Shown one piece after another: positions 53,956 through 61,462 of a DNA stretch of 64,000 bases (the first letter of the stretch is position 1; every line of letters starts with the position of its first letter). Source of the DNA: Bacillus cereus ATCC 14579. Its GTDB lineage: Bacteria > Bacillota > Bacilli > Bacillales > Bacillaceae_G. The notes under the pieces were generated by a model. It was not told where the DNA came from, ran no database searches, and saw only the letters and a list, made by a program, of their open reading frames with translations. Made by a program: the position numbers and the translations under genes. The stretch covers positions 1,838,501 through 1,902,500 of the forward strand of contig NC_004722.1 of the NCBI RefSeq assembly GCF_000007825.1, written 5' to 3'.

Positions 53956-55086
53956 ATGGAGAATATTCCTTTTTTACGTGCTTCAACTGTACCTGTAAGT
54001 GAGTATTTGGACGAATTGAAGGAAATTGATACATCTCACATATATACGAATTATGGACCTATAAATCAACGTTTTGAGGAAACAATTATGTCGTCATTTT
54101 TTCAAAACAGGGGAGCTGTTACAACAGTAGCAAACGCAACGTTAGGGTTAATGGCGGCTATTCAACTAAAGAAAAGAAGAAAGGGAAAGTATGCTCTCAT
54201 GCCTAGTTTTACATTCCCTGCGACTGCCTTAGCCGCTATTTGGTGTGGATTGGAACCGTACTTTATTGATATTTCAATAGATGATTGGTATATGGATAAA
54301 ACCGTACTTTTGGATAAGATAGAAGAATTAAAAGAAGAGGTTGCGATTGTTATCCCGTACGCCACTTTTGGATCATGGATGAACTTAGAAAAATATGAAG
54401 AATTAGAGAAGAAGGGGATTCCGGTTGTCGTAGATGCGGCGCCGGGATTTGGTTTAATGAATGGAGGGATGCATTACGGTCAAGATTTTAGTGGAATGAT
54501 CGTATATAGCTTTCATGCAACAAAGCCTTTCGGAATTGGTGAAGGAGGGCTCATATATAGTAAAAACGAAGAAGATATACAACATATTAAAAGAATGGGG
54601 AATTTCGGATTTGATAAAAATCGTGAATGCACGATGATGGGGTTTAATTGTAAAATGTCTGAATACGCAGCCGCTATTGGGATTGCGACTATAAAAAAGT
54701 GGGATCAAAAATTAAAAGAACGCAGCCGTATTTCTGAATGGTATAAACAGTTGTTACAAAATACTGGGTTAATGAAAAAAGGGTGGAAAGTCCAAAAGAC
54801 AGAAGCAGTTATTCACCAATTTATGCCTATCATTTGTCCAGAAGAAGTTCGCAACATACAAGTAATAGAAGAACTGAAAAAACAGAAAATAGAAGCTAGA
54901 TTATACTTTTCACCATCTTGCCACCAACAAGTTCTTTTTAAAAACTATAAGTCTACAGATTTAACAAAGACGAATAAAATAGCAAAACGAATCGTAAGTT
55001 TACCTTTATGGGAAGGAATGACGAAAGAACTAGTAGAGCAAATTGTAATCTGTTTAGAGCAGAGGGTGGTGTCGGTAGATGAATAG
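53956..55086 (+). CDS. DegT/DnrJ/EryC1-family sugar aminotransferase
   Basis: 376 residues. PLP-binding Lys190 in YSFHATKPFGIGEGG and Asp160 in VVVDAAPGFG are clear. The family transfers an amino group to keto sugar nucleotides such as dTDP-4-keto-6-deoxyglucose (giving viosamine/perosamine-type sugars). Substrate is inferred from family. Overlaps the acyltransferase gene by 8 nt, suggesting that the new amino group is then acylated. Confidence 0.88.
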   Translation: MENIPFLRASTVPVSEYLDELKEIDTSHIYTNYGPINQRFEETIMSSFFQNRGAVTTVANATLGLMAAIQLKKRRKGKYALMPSFTFPATALAAIWCGLEPYFIDISIDDWYMDKTVLLDKIEELKEEVAIVIPYATFGSWMNLEKYEELEKKGIPVVVDAAPGFGLMNGGMHYGQDFSGMIVYSFHATKPFGIGEGGLIYSKNEEDIQHIKRMGNFGFDKNRECTMMGFNCKMSEYAAAIGIATIKKWDQKLKERSRISEWYKQLLQNTGLMKKGWKVQKTEAVIHQFMPIICPEEVRNIQVIEELKKQKIEARLYFSPSCHQQVLFKNYKSTDLTKTNKIAKRIVSLPLWEGMTKELVEQIVICLEQRVVSVDE

Positions 55087-55645
55087 TTTTTATAGTCAAG
55101 AAGAACTAAAGCAAATTGGATTTTTATCTGTTGGGAAAAATGTATTGGTTAGTAAAAAAGCAAGTATATATAATCCGAGTGCTATATCAGTTGGCAATCA
55201 TGTAAGAATTGATGATTTTTGCATTTTAAGTGGTAAAATCACAATTGGAAGTTATTCGCACATATCAGCGTATACAGCGTTATATGGAGGGGAAGTTGGG
55301 ATTGAAATGCATGATTTTGCAAACATCTCAGCTAAAACAATCGTATATGCAGTACTTGATGATTTCAGTGGAAATACATTAATGGGGCCAACCGTCCCGA
55401 ATCAATATAGGAATGTGAAAGCAGAAAAAGTTATTTTAAAAAAACATGTGATTATTGGTGCCAATTCTATTATTTTTCCAAATGTAATTGTAGGAGAAGG
55501 TACGGCAGTCGGCGCGATGAGTATGGTAAAAGAGAGTTTAGATGATTGGTATATTTACGCTGGAATTCCCGTAAGGAAAGTAAAACCTCGTCAAAAAAAG
55601 ATGCTAGAGCTAGAAATTGATTTTTTAAAAAGCATTCATTCTTAA
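55079..55645 (+). CDS. hexapeptide-repeat acyltransferase
   Basis: 188 residues, left-handed beta-helix type: SVGNHVRIDDFCILSGKITIG, then KVILKKHVIIGANSIIFPNVIVGEGTAVGAMS. Most like sugar O- or N-acetyltransferases of the WbbJ/VioB sort. It likely acylates the amino sugar made by the gene before it. Last gene of the cluster; the terminator stem includes its stop codon. Confidence 0.85.
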   Translation: MNSFYSQEELKQIGFLSVGKNVLVSKKASIYNPSAISVGNHVRIDDFCILSGKITIGSYSHISAYTALYGGEVGIEMHDFANISAKTIVYAVLDDFSGNTLMGPTVPNQYRNVKAEKVILKKHVIIGANSIIFPNVIVGEGTAVGAMSMVKESLDDWYIYAGIPVRKVKPRQKKMLELEIDFLKSIHS

Positions 55646-55667
55646 CAAAAAAGAATGAATGCTTTTT
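55627..55667 (+). terminator. terminator overlapping the acyltransferase stop
   Basis: A perfect 17-bp stem (AAAAAGCATTCATTCTT with its complement) and a 7-nt loop that contains the last bases of the stop codon. Confidence 0.85.
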
Positions 55668-55675
55668 ATTTTTAT

Positions 55676-55732
55676 CCCGCTATTTGCCGATAAAGATTCG
55701 ACTGGTGAGGGCTAATTAAAGTTTCACTTTAT
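55676..55732. repeat. dispersed intergenic repeat, copy A
   Basis: Shares CGCTATTTG, ACTGGTGAGGGCT and ATTAAAGTTTCACTTTAT with two further copies at 58,474 and 60,758. Looks like one of the bcr-type repeats of the Bacillus cereus group. Confidence 0.65.
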
Positions 55733-55829
55733 GATAGAGCAGAGTGTATCTTAACTTATTATGTTTTAAATTTTGCTGACCAAGGCAATACTGAGCCATA
55801 GTGAATGTAAAGTTGGAGGGCGAGCGTAT

Positions 55830-56051
55830 ATGTTTGATGAGGATGGGATTGTTTTAATTATGGAACCAGCTGATGAAAGAAACTTGAGGAGATTTATTTT
55901 TTCAGTGCCAAAGTCAGTGTATGAAAAGAAGGGGCTTACATTACACTATGGAACAGCTATAGGACAAGGATATATGGATATAATTGAAGATATTATAAGC
56001 GTACATATAGAAATAGATGTTGTAACGATAATAGGGCATGTAAGAGGATAA
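55830..56051 (+). CDS. hypothetical small protein
   Basis: 73 residues from ATG 55,830, 9 nt behind GGAGGG. An in-frame TTG at 55,773 has no ribosome site. A mostly beta protein (GIVLIMEPADERNLRRFIFSVP ... VHIEIDVVTIIGHVRG), no membrane segment, family unknown. Lies between two lipoprotein/surface related loci. Confidence 0.55.
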   Translation: MFDEDGIVLIMEPADERNLRRFIFSVPKSVYEKKGLTLHYGTAIGQGYMDIIEDIISVHIEIDVVTIIGHVRG

Positions 56052-56141
56052 ATAGCTATTTGAAAAAGGTTATAAACAATTTAGCTAGAAGTTATGTATA
56101 GAGAAAATTACAGACAATGATAAAGACGAAGGGGGTCTAAA

Positions 56142-56588
56142 ATGAAAATAAAATCAATTTTATTAGTATTTATAGTTTCAATTGGTTTAATGGGATGTTC
56201 AATAGTGGAAGAAGGAAAGAACTCCATAGATTATGCTCAAAAGGCGACAGACTATGTAAATGAAATAAGTGCATTTGCAAATGATGCACCAGCATTAGCA
56301 GAAAAGGCCGTTAATGATAGCGAGGCTCGAAAAGAATTAGAAACGAAGCTTAGTGAAATTAAACAAGATATACCCGCATTCAATGAATTAACGCCACCTG
56401 ATGTAGCAAAGGATATTCATCAACAAATCGTCGGATATAACGAAAAGTTAAATGCGTTAATTGATACGGCGATGACAAAGATAGAAGAAGGAAAAGTGGA
56501 TGTAGAGCAATTTAAAAACTCCGAGCTTATGCAGACGGTAGATCAAGTTCGAGATGTGAAAGATAAAGTGCAAAATTTAGGTCAATAG
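56142..56588 (+). CDS. DUF6376-type lipoprotein
   Basis: 148 residues. Lipoprotein signal with LMGCS (lipid Cys about residue 19) followed by a helical, charged domain (SIDYAQKATDYVNEISAFANDAP ... LTPPDVAKDIHQQIVGYNEKL). The pattern fits DUF6376, small membrane-anchored helical proteins of Bacillus. Role unknown. ATG behind AGGGGG, terminator follows. Confidence 0.75.
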   Translation: MKIKSILLVFIVSIGLMGCSIVEEGKNSIDYAQKATDYVNEISAFANDAPALAEKAVNDSEARKELETKLSEIKQDIPAFNELTPPDVAKDIHQQIVGYNEKLNALIDTAMTKIEEGKVDVEQFKNSELMQTVDQVRDVKDKVQNLGQ

Positions 56589-56623
56589 TAAAAAGCTCCG
56601 TTTGTGATAAACGGAGCTTTTTA
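56589..56623. terminator. bidirectional terminator
   Basis: AAAAAGCTCCGTTT pairs perfectly with AAACGGAGCTTTTT; serves the lipoprotein gene and the SMR/EamA pair. Confidence 0.85.
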
Positions 56624-56962
56624 CTATTGGATACAATAAACGATTACACCAACGATAATAATCATGTTGCCGATGAGTTTACGTTTCGTTATTTTTTCTC
56701 CCAGGAAATACCAACCGAAAATTAATATGATGATATAACTTAAGGATTCTAATGCTGATGCTTGTTTTAATGCCATGCCCTTCATGGCGATAACATTTAA
56801 TCCGGCGTTAATTACAAATAAAGAGTAGCCGATAATAACATAAGGATTCACATATTCTTTTATTCTAGAATCGTATTGTTGCAAAGTAGCTTTTTTTAAT
56901 AATATTTGTGAGTAATTAGCTAAAATTATCCCGAAAATAAATAATAACATATAACTATTCAT
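56624..56962 (-). CDS. small EamA/SMR-type transporter subunit 2
   Basis: 112 residues with four membrane segments, like one half of a DMT transporter; ESLSYIIILIFGWYFLGEKITKRKLIGNMIIIVGVIVY is the usual C-terminal half. It is encoded as a pair with the next gene (8-nt overlap), as for heterodimeric SMR pumps and ArnE/ArnF-type flippases. Substrate unknown. Confidence 0.8.
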   Translation of the reverse strand: MNSYMLLFIFGIILANYSQILLKKATLQQYDSRIKEYVNPYVIIGYSLFVINAGLNVIAMKGMALKQASALESLSYIIILIFGWYFLGEKITKRKLIGNMIIIVGVIVYCIQ

Positions 56963-57296
56963 CTTTTGTCACCACCACAATTCCGACGATAATAATAGCT
57001 GCACCAAGTAAATGATTCCACTGAATCGTATCTCCAAATAGAAATACTGACCAAAGCATTGACCACAGTATAATAATCCCGCGATGTGAATATGCTTTTG
57101 AAATTTCGAAATGTTTAATTACTTGTTGCCATAAAATTGCATATCCGAATAAAAGTATAACTAATCCGAAATAAGCAACAAAAAATGAGATGGAAGCAAT
57201 GGGGAATTTAGCTGCCCATTTCATGTAAACCATAATGATAGAATATATCAAAAAAGCTACATGTAAAAATACGTAATTTTTAATAGTTGGTTTCAT
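56955..57296 (-). CDS. small EamA/SMR-type transporter subunit 1
   Basis: 113 residues with four membrane segments (FLHVAFLIYSIIMVYMKWAA, ASISFFVAYFGLVILLFGYAILW, IIILWSMLWSVFLFGD, LLGAAIIIVGIVVVT). Read first, with the other subunit overlapping. Paired small transporters can move drugs or lipid-linked sugars; the nearby glycan cluster makes the second idea worth testing, but there is no direct support. Confidence 0.8.
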   Translation of the reverse strand: MKPTIKNYVFLHVAFLIYSIIMVYMKWAAKFPIASISFFVAYFGLVILLFGYAILWQQVIKHFEISKAYSHRGIIILWSMLWSVFLFGDTIQWNHLLGAAIIIVGIVVVTKDE

Positions 57297-57439
57297 TTAT
57301 TCACTCTCTTTTGCATATAAATATATATTTATACCTAATTTTTCTAGTGTTAGATATTGGAACATATTTTGTTTAATCTTTCACATTCCAAATTATATAG
57401 TATCATGGCTTTTATTGTAAAACAATAGAAGCTATGTAT

Positions 57440-58441
57440 TCATTTTTTCCAAGGTTCTACAATGTGTATCGTTTTATTTGTTGCATCCAACTCTACTTGA
57501 ACACCGATAGGCATGGTAATCATTGGATGTGTATGACAACAATCGAAGTCAGCTAGAAAAGGAATTCTTTGATTTTGAAGTACTTCTAGTAGTATTTCAA
57601 AAGGTTTTCGATTTGTACCACAATCATCAAATTGCTCATGTTTTCCAAGAATGATACCTGAAATTTTATCGAATACACCGTTAATTTTAAGTAATGAAAA
57701 GCTTCTTTCAATAGTAGCTGCATCTTTTGAACTGTCCTCAATGAAGAGAATGTCGCCTTCTTGAATATGTGGCATATAGGGGCTACCCCAAATTCCTTGT
57801 ATCGTGTTTAAATTCCCGCCAATAATACGCCCAGTAGCTTTTCCATCAATTACTGAAATCCAATCGTTTGGTCGAAGTTCTTTCTCCTTTGTCTTTTCTT
57901 CCCAATTAATAAATTCATCTGACCAAAATAATGGTTGTTTTATATGATAAGGAAGAGAATGATCATGTAGTAAAGTTTCAGCGAAATATTTGTATGTGCA
58001 ATCAACAAAAGGTTCAAATTCGCCAAAGGAAGGGACGAGAGCTGGTCCATAAAATGTAGGGATTCCTGTTTTGGTGTAAATTGCTAGTAATAAAGCAGTT
58101 GCATCTGAATACCCAATCATTATTTTAGGGTTCTTTAGAAAAGCATCATAATCAATATAAGGTAATATTGAATTTGAATTCATCCCACCAATTGTTGACA
58201 TAATACAAGAAATATTAGGATTTCTTATTAAGACATTTAGCTCCTCAGCACGCTCTTGTATACTACCAGAACGATAAAAATCATATCGACCTGTTAATGA
58301 ACCTTCTAATATATGAAACCCTTTCTGTTGTAAGTAAGATTTTGCTCGTTCAAATCTCTTTGGTGAAGTGTAGGTTACTGGTGAAGAAGGGGAGTAAATC
58401 CCAACTGTGTCTCCGTATTTTAATGATTTTGGAAGTAGCAT
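57440..58441 (-). CDS. S66-family LD-carboxypeptidase (MccF-like)
   Basis: 333 residues. The catalytic triad is visible: Ser112 in GYSDAT, Glu235 in LFIEDSS, and His305 in CCHTHPM. Members either trim the D-Ala of muropeptide tetrapeptides or (MccF) inactivate microcin C-type peptide-nucleotides. The sequence ISPSSPV-like start (GIYSPSSPVTYTSPKRF) and IGGMNSNSILPYIDY look more like MccF than like LdcA, but specificity is not certain. No signal peptide: cytosolic. Confidence 0.87.
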   Translation of the reverse strand: MLLPKSLKYGDTVGIYSPSSPVTYTSPKRFERAKSYLQQKGFHILEGSLTGRYDFYRSGSIQERAEELNVLIRNPNISCIMSTIGGMNSNSILPYIDYDAFLKNPKIMIGYSDATALLLAIYTKTGIPTFYGPALVPSFGEFEPFVDCTYKYFAETLLHDHSLPYHIKQPLFWSDEFINWEEKTKEKELRPNDWISVIDGKATGRIIGGNLNTIQGIWGSPYMPHIQEGDILFIEDSSKDAATIERSFSLLKINGVFDKISGIILGKHEQFDDCGTNRKPFEILLEVLQNQRIPFLADFDCCHTHPMITMPIGVQVELDATNKTIHIVEPWKK

Positions 58442-58473
58442 TTGTATGAATCCCTTCTATTAAATAGTTTATC

Positions 58474-58526
58474 TCGCTATTTGACGGGTAGCCTGATTGG
58501 TGGGGCTGATTAAAGTTTCGCTTTAT
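58474..58526. repeat. dispersed intergenic repeat, copy B
   Basis: CGCTATTTG, CGGGTAGCCTGATTGGTGGGG and GATTAAAGTTTCGCTTTAT, alignable with copies A and C. Confidence 0.65.
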
Positions 58527-58702
58527 TTACGAGATTTTATTATTAAATATTCTTACGTTTCAATATTGTAAGTTTAACATAAATAAATTAAAATAATCAT
58601 TGCTGTACTATGAATAAATATACCTTTTACCTTGACTGTATAAAGGAATTGTTGATAAGGTTAAATGTGAGTGTATAAAAGGTTTGCTAAAGGAGTTTTG
58701 AA

Positions 58703-59656
58703 ATGAATCGGTTAAAATGGGGAAGGATGACAGTCCTATTAGTCATTATTTTAGGGATATGTTGGTTCTTATTCCAAGGAAATCAAAAGAGCATAGCGAA
58801 TGTAGAGGGACAACCTTTGCAAGTGGCAGAACTACCTAAAGCAGGATTTACTGAAAAAGTAGTCCCGCCAAAGTACATCCCACCAGAAATTAACGCAAAA
58901 GCAGCTATGATTATCGATGCGAGTGATGGAGATATTATTTATCAATATAATGAAAATGAAGCTTTTGCACCGGCTAGTATGTCTAAGATGATGACAGCGT
59001 ATCTCTTACTAGAGAGTATACATAACGGGAAAGTTCGCTGGGAAGATCCAGTAAAAATGAGTGCGAAGGCGGCACAAACAGAGGGAGCGAGAATCCCAGT
59101 ACAAGTTAATGATACATTAACTGTTAAAGATTTATATCATGCATTAATGATTGAGTCAGCTAATAATTCAGCTGTGGCTTTAGCAGAACATATGGCAAAA
59201 TCGGAGAAAGATTTCGTTCAGCTTATGGATGCAAAAGCGAAACAGTTAAAAATGTCGGAACATGCTAAATTTGCAAATGCTTCTGGATTACAAGAGCCAG
59301 ATGGAAGTGAAACAAAAATGACGGCTGGTGATGTAGCGCAATTGGCATATCATCTTATAAAAGATTATCCGGAAATATTAGAAGTGACTCACTTACGCCA
59401 AAGTCAGCTAGCATTTAATAATATTAATGTTATAAGCACAAACGACATGTTAAATAAAAATAATAAAAGTTTATATATAGAAGGAATGGACGGACTAAAG
59501 ACTGGATTTACAGATAGTGCAGGATACTGTTTTACTGGGACTGCAAAGCAAGGTGATAATCGAATTATTACAGTGGTCATGGGGACATCAAGTAAAACAA
59601 AACGTTTTACAGAGACAAATAAGTTAATGTCGTATGCATTTGGATTAGTTAATTAA
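58703..59656 (+). CDS. D-alanyl-D-alanine carboxypeptidase, PBP5/DacF-like
   Basis: 317 residues. N-terminal membrane anchor (residues ~10-25, VLLVIILGICWFLF), then the S11 domain with SMSK (Ser92-Lys95), SAN (152-154) and KTG (266-268). It removes the last D-Ala from peptidoglycan stems outside the membrane. Unlike PBP5 it lacks the C-terminal beta domain and amphipathic anchor, so the N-terminal segment holds it in place. Single gene with a terminator after it. Confidence 0.9.
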   Translation: MNRLKWGRMTVLLVIILGICWFLFQGNQKSIANVEGQPLQVAELPKAGFTEKVVPPKYIPPEINAKAAMIIDASDGDIIYQYNENEAFAPASMSKMMTAYLLLESIHNGKVRWEDPVKMSAKAAQTEGARIPVQVNDTLTVKDLYHALMIESANNSAVALAEHMAKSEKDFVQLMDAKAKQLKMSEHAKFANASGLQEPDGSETKMTAGDVAQLAYHLIKDYPEILEVTHLRQSQLAFNNINVISTNDMLNKNNKSLYIEGMDGLKTGFTDSAGYCFTGTAKQGDNRIITVVMGTSSKTKRFTETNKLMSYAFGLVN

Positions 59657-59691
59657 GTAAGTAAAATACGAATCTAGATCGCTACATAAGT

Positions 59692-59740
59692 AAGACTGTT
59701 TGTTGTTACTAATTTTAGATAACAACAAACAGTCTTTTTA
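59692..59740 (+). terminator. terminator after D,D-carboxypeptidase
   Basis: A 17-bp perfect stem (AAGACTGTTTGTTGTTA and complement) around 11 nt, followed by T. Confidence 0.85.
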
Positions 59741-59906
59741 TTTTCATTTTAAAAAGGAAAAAGGGTCTAAATATAAGTGTTATTATTTGAGTTTGTTTGT
59801 TGCTGTGATATTATAAAGTTATAAGCTTATTAATAATAAGTTTGAGGGGGCGTAATATGATATATACATATGAAATAGCCTCAATTGAAAATTGGAGGGA
59901 ATTATG

Positions 59907-60506
59907 ATGGCAAAAGATTTTTACTCAGCAATTGAAGACAGAAGATCTATTTATGCAATTAGTAAAGAGCAAGTAGTTTCTGATGAGAAAATTCAAGAAG
60001 TGATTTATCATGCTGTAAAACATACACCTTCAGCTTTTAATTCTCAAAGTGCTCGCGTTGTTGTTTTATTAGGAGAACAACATGATAAATTATGGGATAT
60101 TACGAAAGAAACGTTACGAAAAATTGTACCTGAAAATAACTTTGCACCTACTGAAGAAAAAATGAATGCATTTAAAAGTGGTTATGGAACGGTTTTATAT
60201 TTTGAAGACAGTGAAGTAGTGGAAAGCCTTCAAGCTAACTTTGCATTATATAAAGATAATTTCCCAACTTGGTCTCAGCAATCATCAGGAATGTTACAAT
60301 TTGCAATTTGGACAGCTTTAGAAATTGAAGGGTTTGGTGCTACGTTACAGCATTACAATCCGCTAATTGATGAAGAAGTGAGAAAAGAGTGGGATGTTCC
60401 AGCAAATTGGAAACTTATTGCGCAAATGCCATTTGGTAAACCGGTAGTACAGGCTGGTGAAAAAGAATTCCAACCGTTAGAAAACCGTGTGAAAATTTAT
60501 AAATAA
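59907..60506 (+). CDS. nitroreductase-family protein
   Basis: 199 residues from ATG 59,907, 8 nt behind GGAGG (ATG 59,904 is nearly as good). IEDRRSIYAISKE and TPSAFNSQSARVVVLLGEQHDKLW match the FMN-binding nitroreductase family (YdgI/DrgA-like), and MLQFAIWTALEIEGFGATLQHYNPL is the usual C-terminal block. Uses NAD(P)H to reduce nitro compounds or quinones; substrate unknown. Confidence 0.88.
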   Translation: MAKDFYSAIEDRRSIYAISKEQVVSDEKIQEVIYHAVKHTPSAFNSQSARVVVLLGEQHDKLWDITKETLRKIVPENNFAPTEEKMNAFKSGYGTVLYFEDSEVVESLQANFALYKDNFPTWSQQSSGMLQFAIWTALEIEGFGATLQHYNPLIDEEVRKEWDVPANWKLIAQMPFGKPVVQAGEKEFQPLENRVKIYK

Positions 60507-60516
60507 AATAATTTGA

Positions 60517-60554
60517 TAAAAGGTGAACAGGAATATAACCTGTTCACCTTTTTT
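60517..60554. terminator. bidirectional terminator
   Basis: AAAAGGTGAACAGG pairs with CCTGTTCACCTTTT, 7-nt loop. Confidence 0.85.
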
Positions 60555-60724
60555 TATACGTAATAAGGGTTTTTTTGTCCGGCATTTTTCATCTGATTTT
60601 TTAATTCATCTTTACGTGTTTCAATAGCGGATACTTTTTGTAATGTTATCATTGAAACGAATTGAATAAAAGCATAGTATAGCTCTATATTTTTTTGTAT
60701 TGGATCATCTATTATATTTCTCAC
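60554..60724 (-). CDS. hypothetical small protein
   Basis: 56 residues from GTG 60,724, 7 nt behind AGGAGG on the minus strand; a longer frame includes that site. Helical, with a Lys-rich end (KDELKNQMKNAGQKNPYYV). No family known to me. Confidence 0.5.
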   Translation of the reverse strand: MRNIIDDPIQKNIELYYAFIQFVSMITLQKVSAIETRKDELKNQMKNAGQKNPYYV

Positions 60725-60757
60725 AAATATGCCTCCTCTTTTTATTCCAATAAAAAT

Positions 60758-60862
60758 CCGCATTAACGGGCAGCCCGAGTGGTGAGGGTTAAAAATTAGC
60801 GGAGGATGTATAAAACCCTTACTGATTAAAGTTTCATTTTATAAAATGAAACTTTAATCAGT
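60758..60862. repeat. dispersed intergenic repeat, copy C, with 42-nt perfect palindrome
   Basis: The left part (CGGGCAGCCCGAGTGGTGAGGG) aligns with copies A and B. Here the ATTAAAGTTTCA end is followed by its own inverted copy, giving a perfect palindrome at 60,821-60,862 (half-site ACTGATTAAAGTTTCAT). Confidence 0.7.
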
Positions 60863-61462
60863 TCGCTAAAATTCTTATTTATTAAGATATGTATATAATA
60901 CTATAAACATCCTATAAATTCCATTATCGAAAAAGAGAACAGTTGGTATAGTGTGTGTTTTCTTTAAAGGAGAAATCGGCTTTTGTGAAATAAATCTTAC
61001 AATTCGTCAAATTATTTCAAAATTGTAGATAGTATAGAAATTTAGTTTTCTAAAAATATTATACTATTGATAAATAGAGTGATTTTTGTCATGATGAAAG
61101 TATACTTTATGTAAGGAGCTTTATAAGGAAATACATACTTGAGTTTGTATTAGGTTAATAGAATTTTTTATAATAGATAGAAAAGAGATATTTTATATTA
61201 AAATATTAAATAGAATGTCGAATTTTTATGTGATATATAAGAAATTTGAAAAAACCATTGCAAAAACACTGTGTTTAATGATAAAGTTCACATGAAGTTC
61301 ACACGGATTTCACTTTGTTCATTTAAAATGAACTACGTGTGAAAAATAAAACTCTTGCTAAAAAATGGAACTGGATGAATATTTTACTTTGATAATATTG
61401 TAAAGTATTAAAGTTTTAGTTTTTTTTAAGAGGATAGTAGGGAAAGGAAGTAAAGACAACTT
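60863..61462. other. long AT-rich upstream region of entFM
   Basis: About 600 bp with no gene. Near its end, nested dyads lie at 61,298-61,343: TTCACACG/CGTGTGAA outside and GTTCATTT/AAATGAAC inside. No PlcR box (TATGNAN4TNCATA) was seen. Confidence 0.5.

Noticed and set aside
60863..61462. PlcR box upstream of entFM
   Set aside because: No match to TATGNAN4TNCATA was found; the dyads present have another sequence.
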